Positions 13,540-26,899 of a stretch of 64,000 nt of DNA are shown piece by piece. This DNA comes from Dromaius novaehollandiae. Lineage: Eukaryota > Chordata > Aves > Casuariiformes > Dromaiidae. The stretch lies in the NCBI RefSeq assembly GCF_036370855.1, contig NC_088100.1, positions 36,840,563 to 36,904,562 on the forward strand, in the 5' to 3' direction. The translations under genes and the position numbers were made by a program. The notes under the pieces are model-generated. The model was not told where the DNA came from. It saw only the letters and a program-made list of their open reading frames with translations, and did no database searches. Within the stretch, counting starts at the first letter, position 1; every line of letters starts with the position of its first letter.

Positions 13540-16500
13540 AGAATCAATAAGTCTCCCCAGTGCTGCTATTGAACTATAACAAAAAGTCCTATATTCACTA
13601 TTATCTTACCCGCCTCTGATAGGATTCCCTCATTGCCAAGCAATTGATTGCCTGTCTGTCCAAGGAAGGATGGAGATGACTCTTCAGGAGAAGAACTGCC
13701 AGTCTCTCAGAACTGATGAAAGGAGTACAACACAATGCAAGATGTTCCCAGGGCTTGAGCCTAGGATGCAGGCCATTGCTATCCAAGAACTTGGACCCAG
13801 TGTGGGCCTTTGACACTGGCAGATGGTGTGTTAACAATAAATGAAAATTTGCTATCACAAGAACATTAAATAAAAAAAAAATATTTTGTTAGGCTAAACT
13901 TGGTCTACTGATTTAGCTCAGGGCATAATACCTATGCTCCAAAAAGAGCAAATGCTGCCACACATAACTAAAGGACATTTTTCTGAGGCACACAAGACAC
14001 TAACAACCGCACATGAATATCTTAGTTATGGTTCTTATTGGTCATTCAGTTTCTGCTCTAGGCACTTAGATACTGCAGGGACAATCGAGAACTAGATTAC
14101 CTAACAGCCACTATATATGAGAATGCAAGTAGGTCTGTCTTTTTTGTTCCAAACAAATAAAAAATGATAGCCAAGCTATAATGGTATCCAATAATACCAT
14201 CAGTGTCAGTTATTTAGAAATCTGTCCTCTAGATCTTGTAAAAGGTATCTGAAAATCCTTGGCTGATGTGCTTTCATTTCTCCTCACTTCTACCCTGTAC
14301 TGAAAAATACTGTCAGGATCGTATCAGTGGCTTTAGTGGCACTTCCAGTTTTCAGACCTTCTTTTCTATTATTAGCTCTATCAGGTAAACTTTGTGCATA
14401 TATTACTTCTGGCAGGTCTGTTCTCAAGGATGATGTACATCCTGTCTCTTTTGCATCCAGCCATCACTGTCATCTGAACTGTTTTCAGGTTTCCTCAACC
14501 ACTGTCAGCCACAAATGCTCACATGTCTTTGCCAAAAACCACCACCAAGCTTCTTCACCTAATGCTCATACTTTTTCCATGGCTTGTTGCTCTAGTTGCA
14601 AGTTCCAGCAACTTGGCTTTTAAGGACTTGGCCTGAGTCAGCCCTGTTGCTTAATTAGCTCCACAGTAATCAGAGGCAGGAATCAGTTCCTCAGCCATAA
14701 AAACCCTGTTTTTAAATAGACATAATAAAGAACCACTTAAATGAGAAAGAACAAAAAATCAAGATTTCTCCCCCCAGGAAAAGAAACACTGTAGGAGGTT
14801 ATTACTGAGCAGTATGTGTGCCATATATATTCAACTGTAGGGTTGATTTTCCTTGTCTAGGCATATAAAATGATCTCTAAAGCCCACATGAATTAAAGAA
14901 GTCAAAATAAAATTATCATCTCACAAAACAATTTGCTTTCCACAGGATTTTCTGAACCTTGCACTGTAGATCAAAATTCTGAGCATGCCTGGAAACTTTA
15001 TCTTCTGAATAGGCTCCTTGGCCACCACTCTACTGTATTGAACTCTGCCATGTTACTAAATAGTATGTCCTTTCACAATACCTCCACTGTTTTTTTTGGA
15101 CTGCTGACTGTGAGACTCATTCCTTTTCCAAAATCATGAGCTATGGGGTCATGTACTGATTATGGAGCATAGCCAAGCATCTAAATACAGAGCAACTAAA
15201 ATTACAGTGTCTGAGAGTATATTAATGGCATAAAATCCCATTGCTTGATTCTTTCCTGTCAGGTGACTCCATTTTTATGCTTAAATACTAAAAATAAAAG
15301 TTTCGGAGTGGATTAAGCGTGGTCTTCACAATCAACCAGTCTTTAAACCTTGGCCTGTGCAGAGCTCTCAGTCCATGCTGGGATGCTGGCTGTTTCTGTC
15401 ACTGGCCATGTCCACTTTGTACTGGGCAGCACCTCCCTGGCAGCATTTTGAGCTCCAGACTGTGACCCAGTATTAGGCACCTGTTCCTGTAGGCAGACTA
15501 AATTCAACTAGAGCCAGGGATCTCTACTTCCCTGTCTGTTCCTGAGACAAGTAAGATGGGGGCATTTATAGGAAAGTCACACTCTATCTTCTCTCCTCAT
15601 CTCAGTTCATCTTTTTTTTCCCTCTTCTGGACCATCACAATTGGGACAGCTGAAAACTACAGCAAAGGCTGTACCTTGATCACACAGCTGACAGCTACGC
15701 AGTGGAGACTATTCACTGCAAATACAGCTGAGATTTCCACCGAAAGTAATGAGTATTGTGGGGTGTTTTTGCAAATAACTCACATTCTGGACATCTTACA
15801 CTGGCTTTGAACTCGTCTCAGGAACTTCTGCGCTGTAGTGTCAGGGCAACTACTGACAATTAGAGGCCATTAAGTTCTGGTCACTTAGAAATGGCGATTT
15901 TAAAATTTTTTTTAATCTTAAGCAGGTCTCTAAAGCCAAATGTCTACTCTGTCAATTGATAGAAAATAAGTTATTTTTGGTCTAAGCTTGCATTAACACA
16001 GAAGTTAGGCAGAAAATTGGTCTATTCTTTTTTTGTTTCATTATTCAAATTAACAGATGCACTTCCTATCATTTGTTATTTTCTCTGTCAATAACACGTA
16101 AATTCCATGGAAACAGGCCAAAGATTTTCTTAGCAACCGAGCTTCTTGACTGATATACATGATTAACTACAACAGTCTGTTAAAAACTTAAAATAAACCT
16201 GTCTTTTTTATTTAGAATTTTTTATAGTGAAAGAGAATTCACTGGTAATGAATTTAGCATCGTTTCAGAAGATTTTATTTATTTTTATGGAGGCTGAGCA
16301 CTCAAGGGATGTCACGGTAAAAGCAAATGTCATTGTAAAGGCAAATGTGCTGGGATCAGTCCAATAACTGCGAGTCTAGGTAAAGTAAGAGCACTCTCAC
16401 CAACTGATGGCATTAGTTTTCCATATGATTAAAAGGTAGATTGACTCATTCCTTATTAGTGCATAACATTTCTGTTTAAACTGTCCTTCTCTGCCACTAA

Positions 16501-18385
16501 GTAGTAAATTCCCTCAGGAAAGATGGCATTTTGACAGGGAATTTCTAGTTCCAAGAGGGTAAACATTTTTGAAAAGAGTACTCTGACTCTGGGACACTGC
16601 TTTCCAAGTCCCTAGAAGATAAAGACTAATCACATTTTAAGAAGACAATAGTTATAGTTTTTATGTCTTCAAATTCAGATAAAGTAGATAAAATGTCACA
16701 AGTTCTATCCTATTTCTAGACAATCATTTTTATCTTTGCTTGGAAGAATCTCCATTGATTTCAAGGGCTTTGAATGAGACCCAAAGTACAGACCAATAGT
16801 ATACTAAAAAGAAGGATTATTTTTAAAAATAGTGTACATAGCTGCTGTGAAAAGGAATAAAACAACAGTATCTGAAGTAGAGACTGACATTCACTTGAAC
16901 TCAACCTCTTAAAGACTCATGTGGCATACTTTTGTCAAAAGCTAACCATCCATTTATCTTGCCGCTATCAAAAAGCTTAGAGGTCTTTAGATCTCTGTAG
17001 GTATTAGACAGAGCTAGTGTTTAAATATTGTATTCCTCCAGCAATCCTGGAAATAGCTTTTTTCATGAATAGACATTTTTCTGGTACTGAGAAAAAAAAA
17101 TAAGTAGGACAATATGAAACAAAGGAATAACAAAACATAGCATTAAGCCTTGGTAAGCCTAAGGAAGACCTTAAGTAGCCCTGTATTCAGGCCTTTTAAA
17201 TAGTTTGTGGACAACGGCAGCTTTGGTGATATCACAGGAAGAATAATTTTTCCAGTAAATTTTTCGTTTGCTGAAGTTTAATGATATGCCTCCAAATACA
17301 ATTCTCCTGATTTATGTCTGCTGTAGGGAAGGACAGTACATCATAACTCTTCTTTTCACAAGTGACCCACAGGATCTAACATCAAAAAATGCAAATAACT
17401 GCAGTATAGTAATGTCGAATGATCTAAATGACCATGCTAAGAGACTTCCATTAAGTTGGAAAGTAACCTCTTAAAGCTTTGCAATCTAATTTAAGAAAAG
17501 GAAAAAGAAAAGATTGCCTCTTATCTTAGCAGCTTTTAATAACAAAAAGTTACAAGAAGAGTAAATATTACATAAAACGGTGAGGACGTAGAACACTTCA
17601 GCCACCTGAAACCGAGCAGCTTGGATGGCGCTCCACTCTAGTCATTAGGTGTCCATGAAATCATACTGGTGCCAAACGTTAGCACGGAGAATCACATTTG
17701 CCTGGGTTACGGCATGCTAATAAAATGCAATGATTGGTACCAACCGTCTCTGTTACTCACTTCTGCTGCTAGCGGGTGGGAAAAGGGCTGCCACAGCCAT
17801 TTTGACACACTCCCTGGCATGCCTCACTGCACTAGGCTTTTGCCTGATGCCATTTCTAACCTTTGTGATGTGACAGAGATATAAAATTACCTTGGAATAA
17901 GAAAATCTTTCTGTTAAGCTTTGGTTTAACCACAGAGTTCTGTAGTAACATTGTATGAAATAGTCTTGTAGGTAAGAAATATATTTTCTAACTCCTCTTC
18001 CCAAAATACAGAAGACCATAATTTCTTATGGATTTGAGATGTACGAGCAATTCTGCAGGGATCCTGAGAAAAATGCAACTCTATACTGCATGTGATTTTT
18101 ATTGGGTTTCTGAAGTAAGACTAGTTTTGTGCAATAAAAACAGTATTTGAGGTAGAAAAGGAAGATAATTCAAACTGAGCTACACCTGTATATGTAAAAT
18201 ACCCTCTTTTATACAACCCACAGTAGCTCAGTTCTCATTAATTTCAATTATAAGTTGATGAAGTTCTTTGTTATTACACTGTCATTTGAACTACATTTTC
18301 AAACTGCAGTAAGACATTAAATGTTCTCACAGGCGGTAACTGCTGACAGGGGAATTTGCTCAGTGCAAGACGTGTAATGAAACCC
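13540..18385. other. Intergenic, no gene seen
   Basis: AT-rich sequence with scattered frames of up to about 98 codons (14327-14623, plus) that have no recognised motifs. Some blocks (for example about 16060-16150) have the look of conserved AT-rich non-coding DNA, but this cannot be judged without alignment. Confidence 0.55.
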
Positions 18386-18388
18386 AAA

Positions 18389-18525
18389 TCATTATTATTA
18401 TTAATGATTTGTATTACTTTATTGCTTAGGAGCTGTAGTCATGGACCAAGACCTCATTGCATGATGCACAAAGCCAGAGCAAAAAGACCATTCCTTCCAT
18501 AACCATTACAAATTTCAGGTCTTTA
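18389..18525 (+). mobile_element. MIR-like / sauropsid SINE-like fragment
   Basis: An ATT-rich start, 'attattattattaatgattt' then 'gtattac', is followed by a decayed version of 'agcacctagaggcccc...gaccccattgtg' and 'aaagacagtccctgcccc'. This is the head of a widespread old sauropsid repeat. Only the 5' part is recognisable. Confidence 0.5.
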
Positions 18526-18529
18526 TTGG

Positions 18530-21500
18530 CATTGCTGAGCTCACCAGCCTGAATTTGAATTTTTACCTTCCCCAAAACTGGGCAATGCTATCTGACAAGT
18601 CACTTGGGTTGTCTGATAAATGTTCGAACTGATCTTGTAACACTTCTTTTTTGTCGGGGTGTCAGAGCTCCCGTCCTCACTCAGCTGACACCCAAGGGAT
18701 CGTCAGCCAAGACGCTCCCATCATTCACAGTTTCCTCGGTCCTGAAGAGCAATGACCTCTCATAAGACAGGACACGCTCAAGATAGAGGAACAGTCTGAA
18801 GAAGAGAGGTGGAAATCGAAGCACATCCCCAGTTTCATGGGCCTGACTGCTGGCACCACAGAGTGGCCAACACAGTCTTCCCTCACCAAGGAAGGAGGCC
18901 GGGAGAAGGCTTGGATGAGATCCATGTGAGTCATTCTGGGGGCTGATAATTATCCGAGACATGCCAGAAAGATAGGCCTGGATTGAAAAGAGGACAAAGG
19001 TCCAGAGGAAAGAAAAAATAGGTGTGTATCACTGGCACAGAGATAATTATTCTATGTGGGATCAGCCAGCAACTACACACAGAGAGAAACGAAGTGAGGG
19101 TGGAGCTCTGTGGGAGCAACACAGCCAGAGGAGAAGCAGGTGAGGAGGACAGCCTGAAAAAAAAATGCCAAGGAGGTGTCTGGAATAATAAAAGGATAAG
19201 CAGGAAGAGGTCTGGAAGCTGAGGGAGGACCAGGGTGTCGCATCCCTGAAGGAAGTATTCACTAAGCAAAGTTGTCTCGCTGGGGTGCTGCAAGCACTAC
19301 ACCAGCCTGGTGTGGGTTTGGGTGCCTGCCCTGGCTACACAACCCTCCCTTCTGCTGGTGAATCTGCCCGGGCACTGTTTCGCCCTTGTCTTTACAGGCT
19401 GATTCCACCCACAGAGCACACTGCAGACAGCAATTGCCCTAAGGACATGGCATGTATGCAGCAGGGTCAGGGAAGAATGAAACGAGGAAAAAGAAAATCA
19501 GCTCATTTCAGTACAGAAGCCCTGCCCTTAAGCTATATATAGATAGCACACTTTGTAAATGAGAGAAAATAAAGAAGGTATGCAGCAAACAAATGCCAAA
19601 ACCACAGTAACTTGTTGTCAGACAGCCACAACCCAAAAGAGAATACTTTCCTGGAAACCTTTTAACAAGCACTGCATGCTCATACTATTTTTCAGACACA
19701 CTCACTAACAGCTCCTCAGTTTCTTATTTCCAAAGGCTGTCAATTACTTCGAATACTGGGTGATTTGGAGCATTCACAATCTTCATAGGTCCCAGGAGAA
19801 CCTGAATAAAGGAACTAAGAAAGTACCTGGGATTCAGTAAATATTCCCTGTTAATAGAATCCGAAAATTATCAGTTTTCTGAGTTAAGATCCCTCAGAAA
19901 CACTTCTAAAAGTGGAAAGTGGATTTTCTGGGGCATAGGTGTAGAAAGGCGGCAGATTTATTCAGGACTTCAAAAGCAGGAAAATAAAACTATCCTGATA
20001 GTTAACAGACAACTGCAGCCCAGTAGTAACACCAAAAAGATCTGCACTTTCACTGGAGTAGAGGGATATATGACAGCAGGTTAGTTGGACTGACAACCTC
20101 CTAAACACTTTTATCCAAAACTTATCATTACAAAGAGCAAGAGGGGAGGGAGAAATGAGAAAAAGAAAGAAAAAAGAAAAAAAAAGGAGAGGTATTGTAA
20201 CCTGCAGAAAGAAGGATTTTGGACTCAGTAACCTCAAAAGCAGAGCGATTTCAACAGGAGGTAAGGAATCATGCTGAACTTTCTATGGTCTCGATAAGAA
20301 ACTGCTGCTCAGTTAACAGAGAATCACAATAGCCAAGTTAGGACCTGGCAGTAGAAATTTGGCAGAAATCAGGCAGAAATATGAGACTGCTTGAACAAAC
20401 ACCCTGTCAATGCAAGCAAGTAGTATTCCCTCCCCCACCCATTGAATAAATAGTTTGGGCAACAAAGAGTGGATCTTTTCCAATCATGATGCCAGGAGAA
20501 GTGTTCTTGCTCATTTCATAGTGGAATTAAACCAGAAAAAAAACAACACCTCTATGAACTATAATACATGAAGTGGAATATTGGAAGTAAAGATTTGTCT
20601 CCAAAACTCCATCTGAAGTAATAAAGTGGAAACCGAAAATTTCTACTTTTCCAAATGAGCCATTCAGTGCTCTGCAAAAAGCACGTGCAGCGGGTATGAG
20701 ACTGTGCAGCCCGAAAGGGGCAACAGCGACAGAACAGTGCCAGCCCCGGAGCTGCAAGCGTCCCGGGGGTGAGAAGTTCGACACCTTCGTTCAAAGGCAG
20801 CCTTCATTAGCACTTTGGCAGCATGCCCTCGTGCCACGGCAGATTCACCTCGCTCTTCCTCCCCTGGCTGAAAGCACTCTTTCTTCAGAGAAGCTAAGTG
20901 CTGGCTGCCAGGCAGGAGACGTCCGCGGGAGAGCATGGACCTCCCTGCTTCTGGGCCGGCTGCAGGAGCAACGAGCTGCAGGGCCAAGAGTCAGCAGTTC
21001 CCGCAAACATAGGGCTGCAATCCAGGCGGGCGGATAAACGTAAACCCTCATCAACCTCACGTGCCATGAAAGTAGCTAAGCAGCAGAACAGAAACAAAAC
21101 TATCTTACTCAACACACTTCCAGCACTGTTGATGCCCAGAGTAGTGCTGAAAGTGTGTTGATTAAGAATATTAAGGCAATGCTTAGAACTGGCCATGCAT
21201 TTTCCAATTTTTTTGTTTTTGTTGGAAAGTGTCACTCATGAAAATTTTGCTTTTTTGCAGAAATATTTAGTTTTCGTAAGAATTTTGTCATTAAATTCTT
21301 AACAAAGTATCAGCAATGACTCCACCATCAACATTCAAATTCTTCTTCTGCCATTCTCTGACAAACTCTGCTGTTCAAGGTTGTTTCACCTTGTATAAAT
21401 GACATATCTATTAGACTCAAGAAAGAAACTGGTTCTTTACATGACTTGGAAGGCAATGGATTTAGGTCCAAGTCCCAGCTCCAGTGCCATTTGGGCCACT

Positions 21501-23685
21501 TTATTTAATGCAATGGTTACATAGGGCTAGTAGATGTGACACAGGAGATATGAGAGATATGCACCCTTGTATACCTGGGTGGCCAAGCAGCCAGTTTATG
21601 GCATTTCAGAGACCAGGTGTAAGCAACTGAATCAAGTACCTGATTAACACAGTTCAGCTGACCTGGCAAGAGGTGTCTACTTCAGAGTAAGCTGAATTGG
21701 CTTCATTCATTAAACATCCATTACCTAAAGAAGCTTGGAGAGCTGGTGTGCTTCTGTAACCTACAGGCAGATACTTAAACTAAGGTTTCTTAATCTGTAG
21801 TTGTGTCCTGCCCCTGCTTCATAGGGGGGGATAGGGGCATACCCACAGCTAGTTCCGGTTTTATCAGATGTTGGAGATTGTATGTGTGAAAGGAAGACCT
21901 GCCTCACTTTGGGTTGATGAGAAAAGCAAAGAAATCCCAACCATATTCTCAGATAAACAAATGTGATCTTGCCAAGATTAACCAAGATAATTCTTGCAAA
22001 GATAAGTCTTGAGATAGCAAACTAAACTTCCTATTCCATAAACAGCAGCAAAGGATGCTGAGAACTGACACAAGAGCAATAGTCACCTGAAATTAATGAA
22101 GAAGGAAGAGTATGTCAAGGTGGAAAAGGATCAGCCTGAAAGAAGGGCAGCAGTGACAGTACCTATGAGATGAAGAGAAGCCAAGGGAATTGGCTCATCA
22201 GTACAAGACAGTCTCTGGAAATAGATGGACTTGGTTAACACAGAGAGCTCCATTTTTCTGGAGACTTCTCTTGGTATTTTTGTGTCTGATTATGGAAAAA
22301 CACTTTGGTAGTCTTGTCATAAACTGAAAAGAAAGCAAGGTGGGGGTTCAAGGCAATGGAAACTACTTTTTCACATACATCTTTCGGAGTTTAAAGGTGC
22401 CTTTAATAAGAGGATTGGGAAGAAAAAATATTATGTCTGTATACAAGAATATAAAAGGCATTAAAACATTTACAAGATTAATCATAACTCTGTCAACCTG
22501 AAATCAGTTCCAATCAGTATAACAGAATAGCATATATGGGATTTCATTAAGAAACAAATCAAAGGAGAGAATTATAATATGTACCAATAAGAAAATAAGA
22601 CAAACAGATTTTTTTCAAATCAAGTCAGTATCTTTTTGGTCATGTCACAGATTTGGCTGATAAATGCATCAATGTTCATCCAACATATGAAATATATGTA
22701 TATGAAATTTCAGTTAAAACTGATTTAACTAAGAAACTATACTTCTGCAGAATCATCATAAAATAATAGATGATAAAACAAGCTAACCACATGTAAGGGT
22801 ACCTAGGGAATCATGACTAAAGAAGTGCATTTGTAGTGTGTTGCCATGTCTCTTTATATCATTTTACTTTTAGCAAAGAGCTGGTAGGAAATATAATACT
22901 GTTGATAAAGTCTGAAGATAGAGCAAAAATTGGAGGACTGTTAAATAGCAAAAAGGTTATGTCTTCCCTCCAGCAGATGTGATAAACTATGCCCAAACAA
23001 GCAAACAGAATTAATTTACAGTGAAGCTAAATAGTTACATATCCAGACAAAGAACATAATGTGTTTATGGGAACAGAGATCACATTCTGGGAAAAAGAAA
23101 AGAAGTTGAGTCACAGTAGATGGTGGAAGCTTCAATGCAATGTGGTGGCTGAAAGGATTAACATGGTCTTTAAAGGTACAAGGGATGTCTATCATCTCCA
23201 TATTTGATATCGGTCCCTTGAATAATAACATGTCCATTTCTGGCCTTAACAGAAACAATTAGAAATTATCCTCTCATCATTTCGGTCCTTTGTCCATATG
23301 TTGGCTAGGATCTGAAAGGCAGTTAACTTGTGAATCCAAAAACTTCAGAGGTTATGTCGGTATGCTGGATGTATACTTTTATCTATAGGTCCTATTAGTT
23401 AGCAGCAATACATTGGATGGCAGATTTTGTTATGATATATTTGAGTAATTGTATTAAAATTTTAGCAGAGCTCCTAATCAAGCTATCAGCTCTTCAGCGC
23501 TGCAACCACATTTTCGTCAGTGTTTTGAGCAAACTGCTATGATCAATAATAAATAATAATTATTAATTATTAAGAGATGAGGCACAGAACATACACCTGG
23601 GTCCTAGCTCCCTTAGCTTTGAAGCTGCTCGCATCCACAATTTAATTTTAACTCAAAACAATATAGTGATTCCGGCAGACACCTT
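18530..23685. other. Intergenic, with a GC-richer patch and no supported gene
   Basis: Mostly AT-rich. 20690-21045 is GC-richer with scattered CpG (for example 'gtccgcgggag', 'gcgggcggata') and so has overlapping open frames on both strands. 18660-19300 is also moderately GC-rich. A weak MIR-like phrase occurs at about 21445-21490. No exon with homology was seen. Confidence 0.5.
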
Positions 23686-23689
23686 CACC

Positions 23690-24115
23690 AATTTACCTCT
23701 GCCTGACAAGTTCCTAAGGAGAGACCACCATGCAGATAAAGTAGAAAAAGCTTGGAGGGTATAAGGACAGTAAAGGGACTGGATAGCCTGTATTTCCAGA
23801 GGAGATAAAGGGAACCTAACTTGTTCAGCCTCATGAAGCAAAGCAGTAGTATTTTCAAAAATACCTTGGGGCCAGTGGAGAACCATAGAGGAACTGTCCA
23901 GATAAAGGATAATTTTGAAAATCAGAGTATTTCTTACCACAGAAGCAGGGAGAACTTTCTAATAGGAAGTGTGGGGCACAAAAGCCAACTTACTTTAAGA
24001 CTGTGCTAAATCAGATTATGCAAAGGATTAAATGACATGGTTTCTTGTGAGAGCAGAAGGGATGGGTTTCAGGACTAAGAAATCCCTTCTGCTCCTATCC
24101 TCCTGTACTGAAATA
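23690..24115 (+). mobile_element. Probable CR1-like LINE fragment, old
   Basis: 'cttgttcagcctcatgaag' resembles the CR1 phrase 'ttgttcagcctggagaag'. The end at 24045-24105 ('aaatcccttctgctcctatc') resembles the CR1 3' terminus (...gtcccttc...tcctatg). The middle is hard to align by eye. Confidence 0.4.
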
Positions 24116-25019
24116 GGAGACAGTAGGTTAGGAGTGAGTGTATCTGAAAGTTATATGAAGGTCATAAAACAGAGTAAAAGAACATCTTTGGAAAAAAAGT
24201 GAAGGGGGTTTAGGAGACTGGAGTGCTACAGGGTTTTGCATGGCCGCGTAGGGGACAGTGTCAGGATTGTGGAGAACTGAAGAATCTCTAAAATGACAAA
24301 GAGAGAGAAAACAAAGAAAAAGGTAAAGAAGATACAATACTGGTGTTGCACTAAGGTAATGGACTTCCTGAAGGTACAGCCATACAGATCTGCCATTTAT
24401 GTTCTGTTATATAAGTCAGAAGTTATATTAAAATATAACAATGTTTGAAGGAAGTTAAACCTCAGGACAGTGTACAAAAAAACAGTCCAGTATTTCCATT
24501 CAGGCAGTAGCTAAATCTTTCAGGGTAACTGGGGGTAGCTGCAAAATAAGTCATTTGACCATTGCCTTTGGTTTTTTTGGCCAGCTTTACCATTGATGTG
24601 AAAGCTGGTGGTCTGAGTGAACCAGCGTTTGATGGTGTGCCACTGAAAACTGAAGAGAAGGGGAAAAAAGCCCCAGAGCGGGAGTTGGGTACACAAGATA
24701 GCATAGAGGAAGGGAGCTGTGAGAAAATGAGAAGTCAGCTCTCTTTTCACAATTAAGATGATTTTACATAGAAAACGTCACACCAGTGACTCCACAAAAA
24801 CTATGAGCATGTGATAACAACAAGCCATGGTACTGAAAGCAGCCAAACAAATGCTGACATAAGCAGAAACCAAGCATCATGGTGATAGCAGTGACTGAGG
24901 GCAGAAGTCCTGCTTGCCCAGTAGGCAGGCTTGATTGCTGTCTGGATCCTTCGGGAAAGAGTGTGTGGACAGGACACACACTGCATCCATAGCATGATCT
25001 TTCCTATGGTACCTCCTCC

Positions 25020-25380
25020 CAACCATGTTGTATTTGAGGGCCTTTCTGACCCCGAGACCATTGCATTAGATAACTCACATGGACCAATCCTTCTTGAATG
25101 CATGTTGTCCTTTTCTAACTGCATTTATACTTCTGGCTGCCACAACATCCTTTAGCAGCAAGCTCTAGAATTTAATTGGGCATTGCGCAAAAAAGCATAC
25201 CCTTTTGTTTGGTTTAAATATGTTGCTTTACTGTCATTGCTTTAGTTCTGATAATGCTCTCAACATCTCTCATGTCATGCATTGTTTTATAACTTCCATT
25301 GTACCCCCACTTCATCCCAGACATTTTTATTTTTCCCATGCTGAAGAGTCCTAGTCAGCTGAATGCTACGTATTCACTGC
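25020..25380 (-). mobile_element. CR1-type LINE fragment, antisense
   Basis: The plus strand shows the reverse complement of a CR1/L3-like 3' region: 'ctggctgccacaacatcct', 'agcaagctctagaatttaat', 'cattgcgcaaaaaagcatac' then 'ccttttgttt', and 'catgctgaagagtcctagt'. The match is colinear over about 350 bp, with no open frame. Confidence 0.7.
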
Positions 25381-26619
25381 AGGTTTCTTCTCAACAGAGG
25401 GGTTGTGGGACAGCACTTATTAGAGTGTAAGGCCAAAGCTGTCTTTGGTAAGATGCAAATCAACGTCCTGGGATCCTTTTGACTTTTCTGTTGCTATATT
25501 AACTAGAGTCACCCCTTAAATACAGAAAAGCTAGTTGAATTCCGACATTTCAGGGACGAAGCCGAATTTGTGTTTTGGAAATGGGCAAGCATAGCTTAAA
25601 ATTCAAGCAGAAACTGTTATGGACACAGTGACAGGGGAACAATTTCACAGTTTTGCATCAGTAACTCCAGACTACGCAGTTGCAGAGGCTTCACTGACAG
25701 TAAGTGGCGTTCAGAAGAGGAAGACTGGATACTTTTACACACAGACACACAGACAAACACACAGATTTTAACTGTCATTTACATTTCTGCACAGAAAGCA
25801 CAGCAAGAAGCCTGGCAATGACCGAGAGCCCAGAGGCAGGAGCACATTTCTTGTGGAGAGACTCCATCCTTGGCCGAAGCAGGGGAAGCGCTGCTGTACC
25901 TGAGACAAGCCTCTAGAAGGAGGTGAGCCAAGACTGTGTTTTTGACAAGTGTCCTCTGACTGCTGAAAACCTCTCACAGCTGTGATGAGGATCCAAGTCT
26001 GGACTTGACCTCTCTTCAGCACTAGGATTGTCTAGGCTGCTTTGCAACAGACAGGTGAACCAAGAGCCTTGGTACACAGGGTCCCAAGTACTCTTTCTCT
26101 TTTACGTTATATCTGAGCCCCCTGAGAAGGTCAAATGCTATCAGCAGGAACTGCACTGAAAAGAGAAGATGCCTTATGCCTTGAGTAGAGCGTCAGTACA
26201 GAAACCAACCTCAGGCTCAAGTTTAGTTTGTGTCCGTCTCTACCTTCTCCTTTGCTAGTGGTGCTTTCTGGCAGCAGGGAGCCTGCTCATCTCGTGAAGA
26301 ATCACTGTGTGCAGCAGGCTACCAAGATAAACCTCAGATATCTCATGCAACACCACTGGTCCATGCACACACTGCTGCAGCCTGCCAGGCTCATTGCGGT
26401 CGGAGGTACTCCAGATTCATGGCCTAGATGCTCAGGAGTATTTCAGGACTCGCTGTCCACTGCTTGCTTTCCTTGTGAGTCAGGTGCCTGAGTGCCAGTG
26501 CTTTTAGGCATGAAGACCAAGTGGTTTAAAACAGAAAGGTGAAAACATCTCAGATCAATCGATAACTGATTTTTTTTTTTTTTCAAATTTGGGTTGCCCT
26601 CAGCTGGAATGATCTTAAC

Positions 26620-26860
26620 TCTGAGGTGTTGCAGTCCCTTGAGCTTTGAGAGGGAGAGGATCTCAGAAAGGGTTACAAATATTAGTAAGTTAACTAGTAC
26701 CTCTCTGAGACACATTGCTGTTCTTACCATTAAGAAGAGGGAGGAATAAAGGTACAAAGAACTTGTGGTTAGAGAAAGGTTGTAACTTGCCACACTGGCT
26801 TGTATAGGAACTAAAATTAAAGCACAGTACTCCCAAATTCTCAATCTGGGTAAAGCGGGT
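26620..26860 (-). mobile_element. MIR-like CORE-SINE fragment, antisense
   Basis: Plus-strand phrases 'taccattaagaagagggagg', then 'aataaaggtacaaagaac' and 'gttgtaacttgccaca', correspond to the reverse of MIR (cattttacagatgaggaaac...ggcacagagaggtt...gtaacttgcccaa). The 146-codon minus-strand frame at 26443-26883 lies over this repeat and is not a gene. Confidence 0.5.
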
Positions 26861-26899
26861 ATACTTACTGAGCTACTAAGCATCCTTTAAGGTACCTGG

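Noticed and set aside
16740..16800. 'ccattgatttcaagggcttt' phrase resembling a common sauropsid repeat motif
   Set aside because: Too short and degenerate to assign to any family.
23575..23640. MIR-like words 'gaggcacagaacat' and 'acctgggtcctagctccc'
   Set aside because: Two short words without a colinear core; insufficient to call a SINE.
26443..26883. 146-codon minus-strand ORF
   Set aside because: It covers a MIR-like fragment and a poly-T run, with no coding features.
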